NCBI GenBank assembly: GCA_026387515.1
Contig: JAPLLP010000265.1
Location: forward strand, 2,311-13,538
Direction of reading: 5' to 3'
DNA: 11,228 nt
Source of the DNA: Candidatus Omnitrophota bacterium
GTDB lineage: Bacteria > Omnitrophota > Koll11 > Gygaellales > Profunditerraquicolaceae
Shown: positions 5,073 to 11,228 of the stretch, one piece after another
How positions within the stretch are numbered: position 1 is the first letter of the stretch
Layout: each line of letters begins with the position of its first letter
Made by a program: the position numbers and the translations under genes
Notes under the pieces: model-generated
Databases searched by the model: none
The model's input: only the letters and a program-made list of their open reading frames with translations
Told to the model about the DNA's origin: nothing

Positions 5073-7255
5073 AATTTTCTGGCTATCTTCTCAATCTCGA
5101 ACGCCTCGATAATATCCCCTTCCTGGTAACCATCGAATCCCTGCACGGTAATGCCGCATTCAAAACCCTCGGCCACCTCGCGCACGTCGTCCTTGAACCG
5201 CTTTAAGGATAAAATATTTCCTTCATAAACAACCTCACCGTTCCTGACAATACTAACCGGAGCCTGACGGGTAATCTTGCCTTTATGCACAAAACAGCCG
5301 GCGACCGTGCCCCAACGGGAGAGCTTCATAACTTTCCTGATCTCTACCCGGCCCAAAAATACCTTCTTTAGTTTTGGCTCAAGCATACCTTCCAGCGCGG
5401 CCTTGATATCATTGGCTAATTCGTAAATAATATTGTAGATCTTGACATCCACCCCTTCTTTGGCAACCAGGGCTTTGGCCTGGTCGTCTGCCGTGACATT
5501 AAAACCTAAGATCAGGGCATTAGAAGCTACGGCCAAGATCACATCCGAAGAATTAATACCCCCTACTCCCTCATGTATAAAATCGATCTTTATTTCAGAG
5601 ATATTCATTTTGTTCAGAGTATCTTTGATCGCCTCCAAAGACCCTTGCACATCGGCCTTGATAATCAACTTTAATTCTTTTAACTTGCCCTCTTTGATCT
5701 GGGTGTGCAGATCTTCCAGGCTGATCCTTTTAATAGGTTGAGTTGCGAGCTGACGTTCATGTTCCTGGCGTTTCTCGATAATCTGCCTGGCCAGCTTTTC
5801 GTCTTCCAAGACAAAAAACTGCTCGCCTGCCTGCGGCACACCCGAAAGCCCCAATACCTCAACCGGAAATGCCGGACCTGCCTCGGATACCCCCTGGCCC
5901 CGGGCATTAAACATAGCCCTGACCTTGCCGGAATATTGGCCGACAATGATATATTCATTTAGATGCAGCGTGCCGTTTTGCACCAGAATAGTAGCTACCG
6001 GACCTTTACCTTTAGAAAGCCTAGCCTCAACCACCACGCCCTTAGCCAACCTATTAGGATTAGCCTTTAATTCCAATAACTGGGCCTCAAGAAGGATCAT
6101 ATCCAATAATTTATCGATCCCCTCGCCGGTCTTGGCGGAAACCGGCACCACGACAGTCTTACCGCCCCAATCCTCTGCCAAAAGATCCAGCTCTGAAAGT
6201 TGCTTTTTGACCCTGTCTACGTCTGCCTGCGGCTTATCCACTTTATTCATAGCCACCACAATGGTCACACCGGCTGCGCGGGCGTGATCAATAGCCTCGC
6301 GGGTCTGCGGCATAACCCCGTCATCCGCGGCTACTACCAATACTACTATATCGGTAATACTTGCCCCGCGCGCGCGCATGGCTGTAAATGCTTCATGCCC
6401 TGGGGTATCTAAAAAAGTGATCTCGCCATTCTTGAACTTTACCCTATAGGCGCCGATATGCTGGGTTATCCCGCCATGCTCGGAATCGGCAACCTTGGTC
6501 TTTCTTATCGCGTCCAAAAGCGAAGTCTTGCCATGATCAACATGGCCCATAAAAGTCACAATGGGAGGCCGGGGAAGCAGTAACCCCGCGCTATCCGGAG
6601 TTTCGTGAATGTCTAAAACCTGCTGCTCCGCATCCGGGGCGGATTTTACCGCACAACTGAATTTAACACAAATAGACCTGACTAACGCCTCATCAAGCGT
6701 CTGGTTGATATTAGCCATAACCCGCATATCCATCAATATCTTGATCAGGCTTGAGGGTTTTTCCTGTAATCGTATGGCTAAATCTTTCACGGTTATGGGT
6801 AACTTAACTTCGATCTCCTTGGTCAGTTTGGGTTCTGGCGGCGGTAATACACCCGGCCCTATCGGATGGGCCGGTGTTCCGCTTTGTGCGGAAGGCGGAG
6901 CCGGGGTCGGAACCGGAGCCGGAGTCGGAACCGTAGCCGGAGGAACAATTCGTTCTTTAGGAATGACAACGGGTTTCTCTTGAGGCGCTACCGGAGCCGG
7001 CGTAATACGGACCGGCTCAGGCGCAATTTTTTTCACGTGCTCCGTTTTCTTTACCAGTATCTCCTTCTTCTTCGCTGGCGCCTTTAACGCGGGCTTAACC
7101 GCTTTTACTACCGGCTTTTCAGGTTTAGGCTTAGCCGCGGGTTTTGGAACCGGCTTGACCTTTACCTTAACGGCAGGCGCGACAGACGATGCTTTTTTAG
7201 CGGGCGGTTTTGTTTTTTTAGGAGCCTGAATTTTTGCTTTTTTCACGATCTTCAT
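5069..7255 (-). CDS. infB: Translation initiation factor IF2
   Basis: IF2 is the GTPase that brings fMet-tRNA to the 30S subunit and promotes subunit joining. The 728 residues begin with a low-complexity Lys/Pro/Ala-rich tail (1 to about 145), followed by an IF2-N type domain near 148-202. The G domain from about 229 has G1 GHVDHGKT (237-244), the switch block [10 protein letters not shown] (261-270), G3 DTPGH (283-287), G4 NKVD (337-340) and G5 SAK (373-375). Domains 2, 3 and 4 follow, with [15 protein letters not shown] and [17 protein letters not shown] in the C-terminal fMet-tRNA binding part. The start is the ATG at 7255, five bases after GAGGG; a GTG one codon earlier is too close to that site. 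It follows nusA by 13 bp. rbfA, the usual next gene, is absent; a structured gap and trpS follow. Confidence 0.98.
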   Translation of the reverse strand: MKIVKKAKIQAPKKTKPPAKKASSVAPAVKVKVKPVPKPAAKPKPEKPVVKAVKPALKAPAKKKEILVKKTEHVKKIAPEPVRITPAPVAPQEKPVVIPKERIVPPATVPTPAPVPTPAPPSAQSGTPAHPIGPGVLPPPEPKLTKEIEVKLPITVKDLAIRLQEKPSSLIKILMDMRVMANINQTLDEALVRSICVKFSCAVKSAPDAEQQVLDIHETPDSAGLLLPRPPIVTFMGHVDHGKTSLLDAIRKTKVADSEHGGITQHIGAYRVKFKNGEITFLDTPGHEAFTAMRARGASITDIVVLVVAADDGVMPQTREAIDHARAAGVTIVVAMNKVDKPQADVDRVKKQLSELDLLAEDWGGKTVVVPVSAKTGEGIDKLLDMILLEAQLLELKANPNRLAKGVVVEARLSKGKGPVATILVQNGTLHLNEYIIVGQYSGKVRAMFNARGQGVSEAGPAFPVEVLGLSGVPQAGEQFFVLEDEKLARQIIEKRQEHERQLATQPIKRISLEDLHTQIKEGKLKELKLIIKADVQGSLEAIKDTLNKMNISEIKIDFIHEGVGGINSSDVILAVASNALILGFNVTADDQAKALVAKEGVDVKIYNIIYELANDIKAALEGMLEPKLKKVFLGRVEIRKVMKLSRWGTVAGCFVHKGKITRQAPVSIVRNGEVVYEGNILSLKRFKDDVREVAEGFECGITVQGFDGYQEGDIIEAFEIEKIARKL
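6896..6931. repeat. 18-bp tandem duplication in the infB linker
   Basis: Two adjacent 18-bp copies that differ at one base encode VPTPAP twice (infB residues 109-120) in the Pro/Ala-rich linker. The near identity at DNA level points to recent duplication, which a flexible linker would tolerate. Confidence 0.85.
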
Positions 7256-7260
7256 CACTA

Positions 7261-7265
7261 CCCTC
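7261..7265 (-). promoter_or_regulatory. Shine-Dalgarno of infB
   Basis: GAGGG sits five bases before the ATG at 7255, and only two before the alternative GTG at 7258. It therefore favours the ATG. Confidence 0.75.
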
Positions 7266-7268
7266 TTT

Positions 7269-8486
7269 TCATGAACTTAATTTCTTGGCCTCTTCCAATA
7301 TTTTTTTGGCTTTTTTCTCTCCAATACCTTTTATATTAAGTAATCCTTCTAATCCTGCCTTGATCAGGTCTTCTACGCTCTTAATGCCTGCCTCTCCCAT
7401 ACTAGCCAATGTTTTTTCGCCTATACCGGAAAGCTCGCTCAGGCCAACCGTAGCCTTGGTTTCTTTCTTCTTCTTTTTTGCTTTAGGCTTTAACAATTCT
7501 TCTGCCTGGGGCTGCGGCTCTTTAGCGGCTTCCGGCGGCTTGGCCGCGGTATCTTTGGTACGGATATCCAATTCCCAACCGATCAAACGAGAAGCAAGGC
7601 GCACGTTTTGCCCGTGTTTGCCGATGGATAAAGAAAGCTGATCATCATCCACTATGACTTCGGCTTTTTGGGCTTCCTTATTAAGACGGATCTCGGCGAT
7701 CTTGGCCGGAGAAAGGGAAGCCTTGATATATTCCTTGATATCATCGTTATAACGCACTATATCGATCTTCTCTCCCTGTATTTCATTAACAATATTCCTC
7801 ACGCGGTTACCGCGCATACCTACGCAGGCGCCCACTGAATCTACTTTTTCGTTCTTCGAACAAACAGCTATCTTGGTCCTCTCCCCTGCCTGGCGGGCAA
7901 TGGATTTTATCTCTACTATACCGTCGTAGATCTCCGGGACCTCTAATTCAAAAAGCTTCTTCACCAGGTTTGGATGCGCGCGCGAAAGGATGATCTGCGG
8001 ACCTTTGGTATCCTTGCGCACCTCGGCAACATAGGCGCGGATACGCTGTCCTTGCTTAAATTCTTCTTTGGATGACTGGTCGCGTTTTAAAAGGATGCCT
8101 TCGGCCTTGCCCAAAAGGTCTACGATAATATTGCCTTTATCAAACCGGTATACCGTCCCGGAGACTATCTCGCCGACCTTGCTCTGGAAATCCGTAAACA
8201 CCACATCCTTCTCTGCCTCGCGGATCTTCTGGATAATAACCTGGCGCGCAGTTGAGGCGGCAATACGGCCGAAATCCATGGAACGGATCTCTTCCTCATT
8301 CTTGAAAGCCTTGATCTTGCCGGTCTCCCGGTCCAGCTCAACCCGAAGCTCCTCGGTCGGCTTGGCATCTATCACCTTACGGGCAGCGCTTAAAATAGCG
8401 CTCTCCACCGCCGTGATCAAAACCTCTTTTTTAATGCCTTTTTCTCTCTCTATCTGCTCCAGTATTGCCAATAATTCGCTGCTCAT
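7269..8486 (-). CDS. nusA: Transcription termination/antitermination factor NusA
   Basis: NusA binds RNA polymerase and nascent RNA to control pausing, termination and antitermination. The 405 residues comprise the polymerase-binding N-terminal domain (about 1-100, with the ILEQIEREKGI and LITAVESAILSAARK helices), an S1 domain (about 105-171), KH1 (GxxG as GMRG at 223-226) and KH2 (GxxG as GKHG at 289-292). A linker with a run of lysines (about 312-345) leads to one C-terminal helix-hairpin-helix pair (SGIGEKTLASMGEAG and IKGIGEKKAKKIL, 353-397). The tail is shorter than the two acidic repeats of E. coli NusA. The start is the ATG at 8486, six bases after GGAG; an in-frame TTG at 8498 overlaps that site and is unlikely. 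It sits 20 bp after rimP and 13 bp before infB, the classic rimP-nusA-infB order, suggesting one transcript. Confidence 0.97.
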   Translation of the reverse strand: MSSELLAILEQIEREKGIKKEVLITAVESAILSAARKVIDAKPTEELRVELDRETGKIKAFKNEEEIRSMDFGRIAASTARQVIIQKIREAEKDVVFTDFQSKVGEIVSGTVYRFDKGNIIVDLLGKAEGILLKRDQSSKEEFKQGQRIRAYVAEVRKDTKGPQIILSRAHPNLVKKLFELEVPEIYDGIVEIKSIARQAGERTKIAVCSKNEKVDSVGACVGMRGNRVRNIVNEIQGEKIDIVRYNDDIKEYIKASLSPAKIAEIRLNKEAQKAEVIVDDDQLSLSIGKHGQNVRLASRLIGWELDIRTKDTAAKPPEAAKEPQPQAEELLKPKAKKKKKETKATVGLSELSGIGEKTLASMGEAGIKSVEDLIKAGLEGLLNIKGIGEKKAKKILEEAKKLSS

Positions 8487-8492
8487 AGCCTT

Positions 8493-8496
8493 CTCC
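8493..8496 (-). promoter_or_regulatory. Shine-Dalgarno of nusA
   Basis: GGAG six bases before the ATG at 8486. The alternative TTG start at 8498 overlaps it and would lack its own site. Confidence 0.75.
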
Positions 8497-8506
8497 AATC
8501 CTGATG

Positions 8507-8971
8507 TTAGTCTACTATCTGTTTTCCCCTATTGATATTCACCAAAGGAATCTCTAAAATATTACCTTGCGCGTCTATATATACCGAATCCCCTTCTATT
8601 CTATTAATTATACCATCCCATTCAATTTTTCCGTTAACCGGAGAACTCAAGAAAAACCTTACATTCCTGTTTATACAGCGCGTAAAATCGCTCTTGACCT
8701 TTAGCGGCCTGTCCAGCCCCGGAGAAGAAACCTCTAGAATATAACGCTCATCCGCCAGGATATTTCTCTCCTCCATCATCCTACTTATCTCTCTGTTCAG
8801 GCGCGCGCATTCTCCGATGCTTATTCCGCCCAGGGGCTTATCCACCAGAAAACGCAGCACCAAATCTCTTCCTTCATAGTGATGGACCAGCTCAATAAGA
8901 TCTACTCCCTCCCCTTTTAGATAATCCCCCACCAATCCCTCTAATTCCAGAATTTGCGACTGCCTATCCAT
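8507..8971 (-). CDS. rimP: Ribosome maturation factor RimP
   Basis: RimP assists maturation of the 30S subunit. The 154 residues hold the family signature YILEVSSPGLDRPL at 77-90, preceded by the N-terminal alpha/beta domain (LVLRFLVDKPLGGISIGECARLNREIS, about 37-63) and followed by the SH3-like C-terminal domain (about 92-154, ending IPLVNINRGKQIV). Length is normal for the family. The ATG at 8971 lies one base after the proS stop, so coupling to proS is likely. If the frame break in proS is real, ribosomes would stop early and coupled rimP translation could suffer. rimP next to nusA and infB is the classic arrangement. Confidence 0.96.
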   Translation of the reverse strand: MDRQSQILELEGLVGDYLKGEGVDLIELVHHYEGRDLVLRFLVDKPLGGISIGECARLNREISRMMEERNILADERYILEVSSPGLDRPLKVKSDFTRCINRNVRFFLSSPVNGKIEWDGIINRIEGDSVYIDAQGNILEIPLVNINRGKQIVD

Positions 8972-8972
8972 T

Positions 8973-10164
8973 TTACAAACTAAGAATATTTTTTAATATT
9001 TCGTCCTTAGCGCCGGTTATTTTCTTGTTATCACGGCGGATTTTAAGTTCCAGGGTCCCATTCTTTAAAAATTCCTTGCCAATGATTATTTCCAGAGGGA
9101 TTCCCAGGAGATCGGAGTCTTTAAATTTTACTCCGGCGCGCTCATCCCTATCGTCAAGCAAGGCCTCAACGCCTCTATCCTTTAATTCCTGATACACGGC
9201 ATAAGCGCACTCCGTAATCTTGGGGTCGGTAACATCCAGAGGAACTACGATCACCCCATACGGGCTTACCTCTTTAGGCCAGATGATCCCCTGCTCATCG
9301 TGGTTCTGTTCGATGATCGCCGAAATCAATCTTGAGACTCCGATACCGTAACAACCCATAATTATAGGCTGAAGCTTCCCGCTTGCGTCAAGAAAATTTG
9401 CCCCGAGACTGGAGGAATATTTTGTCCCCAGCTGAAAAATATGCCCTATCTCAACGGTATTCGTGGGCACCTGTACCGTATTGCATTTAGGGCACATCTT
9501 TTTACCGGCGCTGTCTTCTTTGTAAGGGTTGGGATGCCGGCACTTTGGGCAGACCAAAACCACATCCTCGCCGCTTTCAGCAGGGACCATAAATTCATGG
9601 GAAACACTACCTCCCATTACCCCGGCATCTGCCTCGACTACCAGAAAATCCAGGCCCAGGCGGCTGAATATCCGGTTGTAGGCGGCAAGCATTATCTTAT
9701 AATTCTTTTCCAGGCCTTCCTGGTCACGGTCAAAACTATAGGCATCGGAATTTAGTCTGGATCTGATAAAGCACTAAGGGCAATTGTTTGTAAGAAGAAA
9801 CATGGCCTTTTACCAGGTCAGTGATCACCTCTTCGTGGGTAGGCCCCAGGCATATCTTTCTTCCCCTGCGGTCAGTGAACCGAATCATAGTCTCACCCAG
9901 GTCTTTATCCCTCCCGGTCTTAAGCCATAACTCCAAAGGCTGCAGCGCGGGCAATAATAATTCCGCAGCACCCACTTTATCCATCTCCTGGCGGATTATG
10001 TTTTCGATATTGCTTAATACCTTTAAACCCAGCGGAAGATAGGTATAAACCCCGGACATAAGCATGCGCATAAGCCCTGCCCTAAGCAATAATTTATGGC
10101 TTATGGAATCTGCCTCCTGGGGAGCCTCTTTTAATGTCGGTATAATTGTCTTAGTCCAGAGCAT
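8973..10164 (-). pseudogene. proS: Prolyl-tRNA synthetase, broken by a deletion and frameshift
   Basis: Class II synthetase that charges tRNA-Pro, present as two pieces in different frames. The N part (10164 to 9736) reads normally through motif 1 and GPTHEE up to LYQIQTKFR at 9745, then hits a stop after two codons. The C part is open from 9746, beginning [11 protein letters not shown], and continues through MLAAYNRIF (from 9692) to motif 3 GCYGIGVSRL and the anticodon-binding domain (WPKEVSPYGV to the end at 8973). Between FR and DAYSFD the family has about 18 residues, the motif 2 loop (RPR-GL-R-REF-MK). About 56 bp are missing, so even a ribosomal frameshift would not restore the enzyme. 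It also lacks the INS editing domain; instead two CPKC pairs lie close together. The restored length would be about 415 residues, the short ProRS type. Essentiality makes either an assembly error or a second proS elsewhere likely. Confidence 0.9.
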
Positions 10165-10168
10165 ATTC

Positions 10169-11206
10169 TTATATTTTGCGTAATTCCTCTAGTAAAACCC
10201 CGGAACAATTTACAAAAGGAACCTTCCTGATAGACTTGCCTCGCTTAAATAAAAGCCCTTCATTCTTGCCAAAGGCAATACCTATATCTGCCTGTTTGGC
10301 CTCGCCCGGGCCGTTAACCACACAACCCATTACCGCAACTTTCAGCGGCCGGGTTGAAGGCTGAAAAGCAACAGTAGACAATTTATTCTCTAGATCATTA
10401 ACCACGCTTACTAAATCCACCTCGCAGCGCCCGCAAGTAGGACAACTGATGATCTCATGCCCAAAATTGCGCAAGGCCAAGCTCTCTAATATAGCCCTAG
10501 CCACCAGGACCTCCTGCACCGGGTCATCGGTAAGAGAAACCCTGAGGGTATCTCCCATCCCTTCGGATAACAAAATCCCTAAGGCGATACTGGATTTGAT
10601 CGTGCCCTGCCTGGGTAAACCGGTAGCCGTCAGACCAAGATGTAAAGGGTATTCGCACTTCTTGGCTATCGAGCGATAAGCCTCAACCGTATCCCGGACC
10701 GTCGAACCCTTAAGCGAAATGACTATATCAAAAAAATTTAGCTTCTCTATCTTTTTAATGTAATCAAGACAGCTGGATACCAAACTCAAACCGCGCAGCG
10801 AACCGGAATTCACTCCAATACGTAGAGGTATCCGCGCCTCTTTAAGGGCGCTGATTACAGATTTAATTTCGCTATCTTTATAGATATTGCCGGGGTTCAG
10901 CCTTATCTTATCCGCGCCGCTTTCAATGGCCTTGATTGCCAGACGGAAGGAAAAATGGATATCCGCCACCAATGGTAGCGATATATTTTTCCTGATCTCC
11001 TTGATGGCTAGGGCGTCCGGTTCATCCTTTACCGCCACCCTGACAATCTCACAACCGGCATCCTGTAACCGTCTTATCTGGGCCACCGTCCCATCGATAT
11101 CGGCGGTCCTGGTCTTAGCCATGGACTGTATGGCTATTGGATGGCTCCCCCCTATATAAACTTTGCTGACTTTTACTACTCTGGCTTTACGTCTGGTTAT
11201 TTTCAT
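10169..11206 (-). CDS. ispG: 4-hydroxy-3-methylbut-2-enyl diphosphate synthase IspG (GcpE)
   Basis: IspG converts MEcPP to HMBPP in the MEP isoprenoid pathway with a [4Fe-4S] cluster. The 345 residues have the TIM-barrel part with [10 protein letters not shown] (81-90), KIRLNPGNI (100-108) and RIGVNSGSL (129-137), then the Fe-S domain with CPTC (C255, C258) and [17 protein letters not shown] (C295 as third ligand, E302 as the conserved glutamate). The usual TEAG motif reads TATG here (193-196), so a strongly conserved glutamate is replaced by alanine; the surroundings [26 protein letters not shown] are normal. The ATG at 11206 has AGGA seven bases upstream and overlaps a TGA of the preceding frame. 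Four bases separate it from proS. In many bacteria dxr and rseP precede it. Confidence 0.96.
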   Translation of the reverse strand: MKITRRKARVVKVSKVYIGGSHPIAIQSMAKTRTADIDGTVAQIRRLQDAGCEIVRVAVKDEPDALAIKEIRKNISLPLVADIHFSFRLAIKAIESGADKIRLNPGNIYKDSEIKSVISALKEARIPLRIGVNSGSLRGLSLVSSCLDYIKKIEKLNFFDIVISLKGSTVRDTVEAYRSIAKKCEYPLHLGLTATGLPRQGTIKSSIALGILLSEGMGDTLRVSLTDDPVQEVLVARAILESLALRNFGHEIISCPTCGRCEVDLVSVVNDLENKLSTVAFQPSTRPLKVAVMGCVVNGPGEAKQADIGIAFGKNEGLLFKRGKSIRKVPFVNCSGVLLEELRKI

Positions 11207-11228
11207 TTGATAATCCTGGCGATCTTAT
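11203..11228 (-). CDS. Possible last codons of an upstream gene (partial)
   Basis: One minus-strand frame reads KIARIIK and ends in TGA overlapping the ispG ATG as ATGA, the coupling style seen elsewhere in the window. By gene-order habit, the preceding gene could be rseP (site-2 protease in the dxr-rseP-ispG string). Seven residues are far too few to identify it, so this rests on context only. Confidence 0.3.

Noticed and set aside
8068..8535. Plus-strand open frame of 155 codons opposite nusA and rimP
   Set aside because: It is antisense to well-conserved coding sequence, has no recognisable domain and no ribosome-binding site. Other plus-strand frames (for example 7234-7641, 3346-3714 and 173-517) fail for the same reason.
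8973..9692. The proS C-terminal part as an independent gene starting at MLAAYNRIF
   Set aside because: Conserved ProRS sequence continues in frame upstream to 9746, and the start has no ribosome-binding site. It is a fragment, not a separate protein.
9736..9750. Programmed ribosomal frameshift in proS
   Set aside because: Shifting frame would join the two halves but still leave out about 18 residues of motif 2, and no slippery site or stimulatory hairpin is evident.
1..11228. Mobile elements, CRISPR arrays, tRNA/rRNA genes, defence systems
   Set aside because: Every stretch over 150 bases is covered by conserved housekeeping genes on one strand. No transposase, spaced repeat array or RNA gene was seen.

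Overview
All genes in this window are on the minus strand, so the natural reading order is right to left. The layout suggests one long, tightly packed housekeeping gene run, with gaps of a few bases or overlapping stop/start codons. It comes from an anaerobic bacterium of roughly balanced base composition. The string ispG-proS-rimP-nusA-infB, a TrpRS with a four-cysteine Fe-S motif, and the ruvB-queH-DUF2905-spoIID-queA string would suit a deep-branching anaerobe such as an Omnitrophota-like (PVC-related) or Thermotoga/Clostridia-like lineage. That placement is inference from gene order and protein style, not proven by any marker.

Right part (11228 to 5069): a possible last few codons of an upstream gene, then ispG (isoprenoid MEP pathway), proS (prolyl-tRNA synthetase, broken here), rimP (30S maturation), nusA (transcription elongation/termination) and infB (initiation factor IF2). 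The start codons of nusA and infB are fixed by clear Shine-Dalgarno sequences. The proS gene carries a clean lesion near 9746: about 56 bp encoding the class II motif 2 loop are absent and the frame changes. It is therefore either a pseudogene or an assembly error.

Middle (5072 to 3889): a 140-bp gap between infB and trpS is filled by two palindromic units sharing the same ends, with a 30-codon mini-ORF containing two Trp codons. It is followed by trpS, whose product keeps a Cys4 pattern known from Fe-S TrpRS enzymes. Two smaller hairpins lie around the trpS-scpA junction.

Left part (3888 to 1): scpA (condensin kleisin subunit, without scpB next to it) overlaps ruvB (Holliday junction motor). 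Then come queH (epoxyqueuosine reductase), a DUF2905 membrane mini-protein that appears to lack its first membrane helix, a SpoIID/LytB-like secreted peptidoglycan protein, and the first 57 codons of queA. queH and queA act in the same pathway, queuosine modification of tRNA.

I see no mobile element, CRISPR array, RNA gene or defence system. The window is largely conserved core genes. The points of interest are the damaged proS, its INS-free zinc-ribbon form, the altered TEAG motif in IspG, the Fe-S TrpRS, the structured leader before trpS and the shortened DUF2905 protein.
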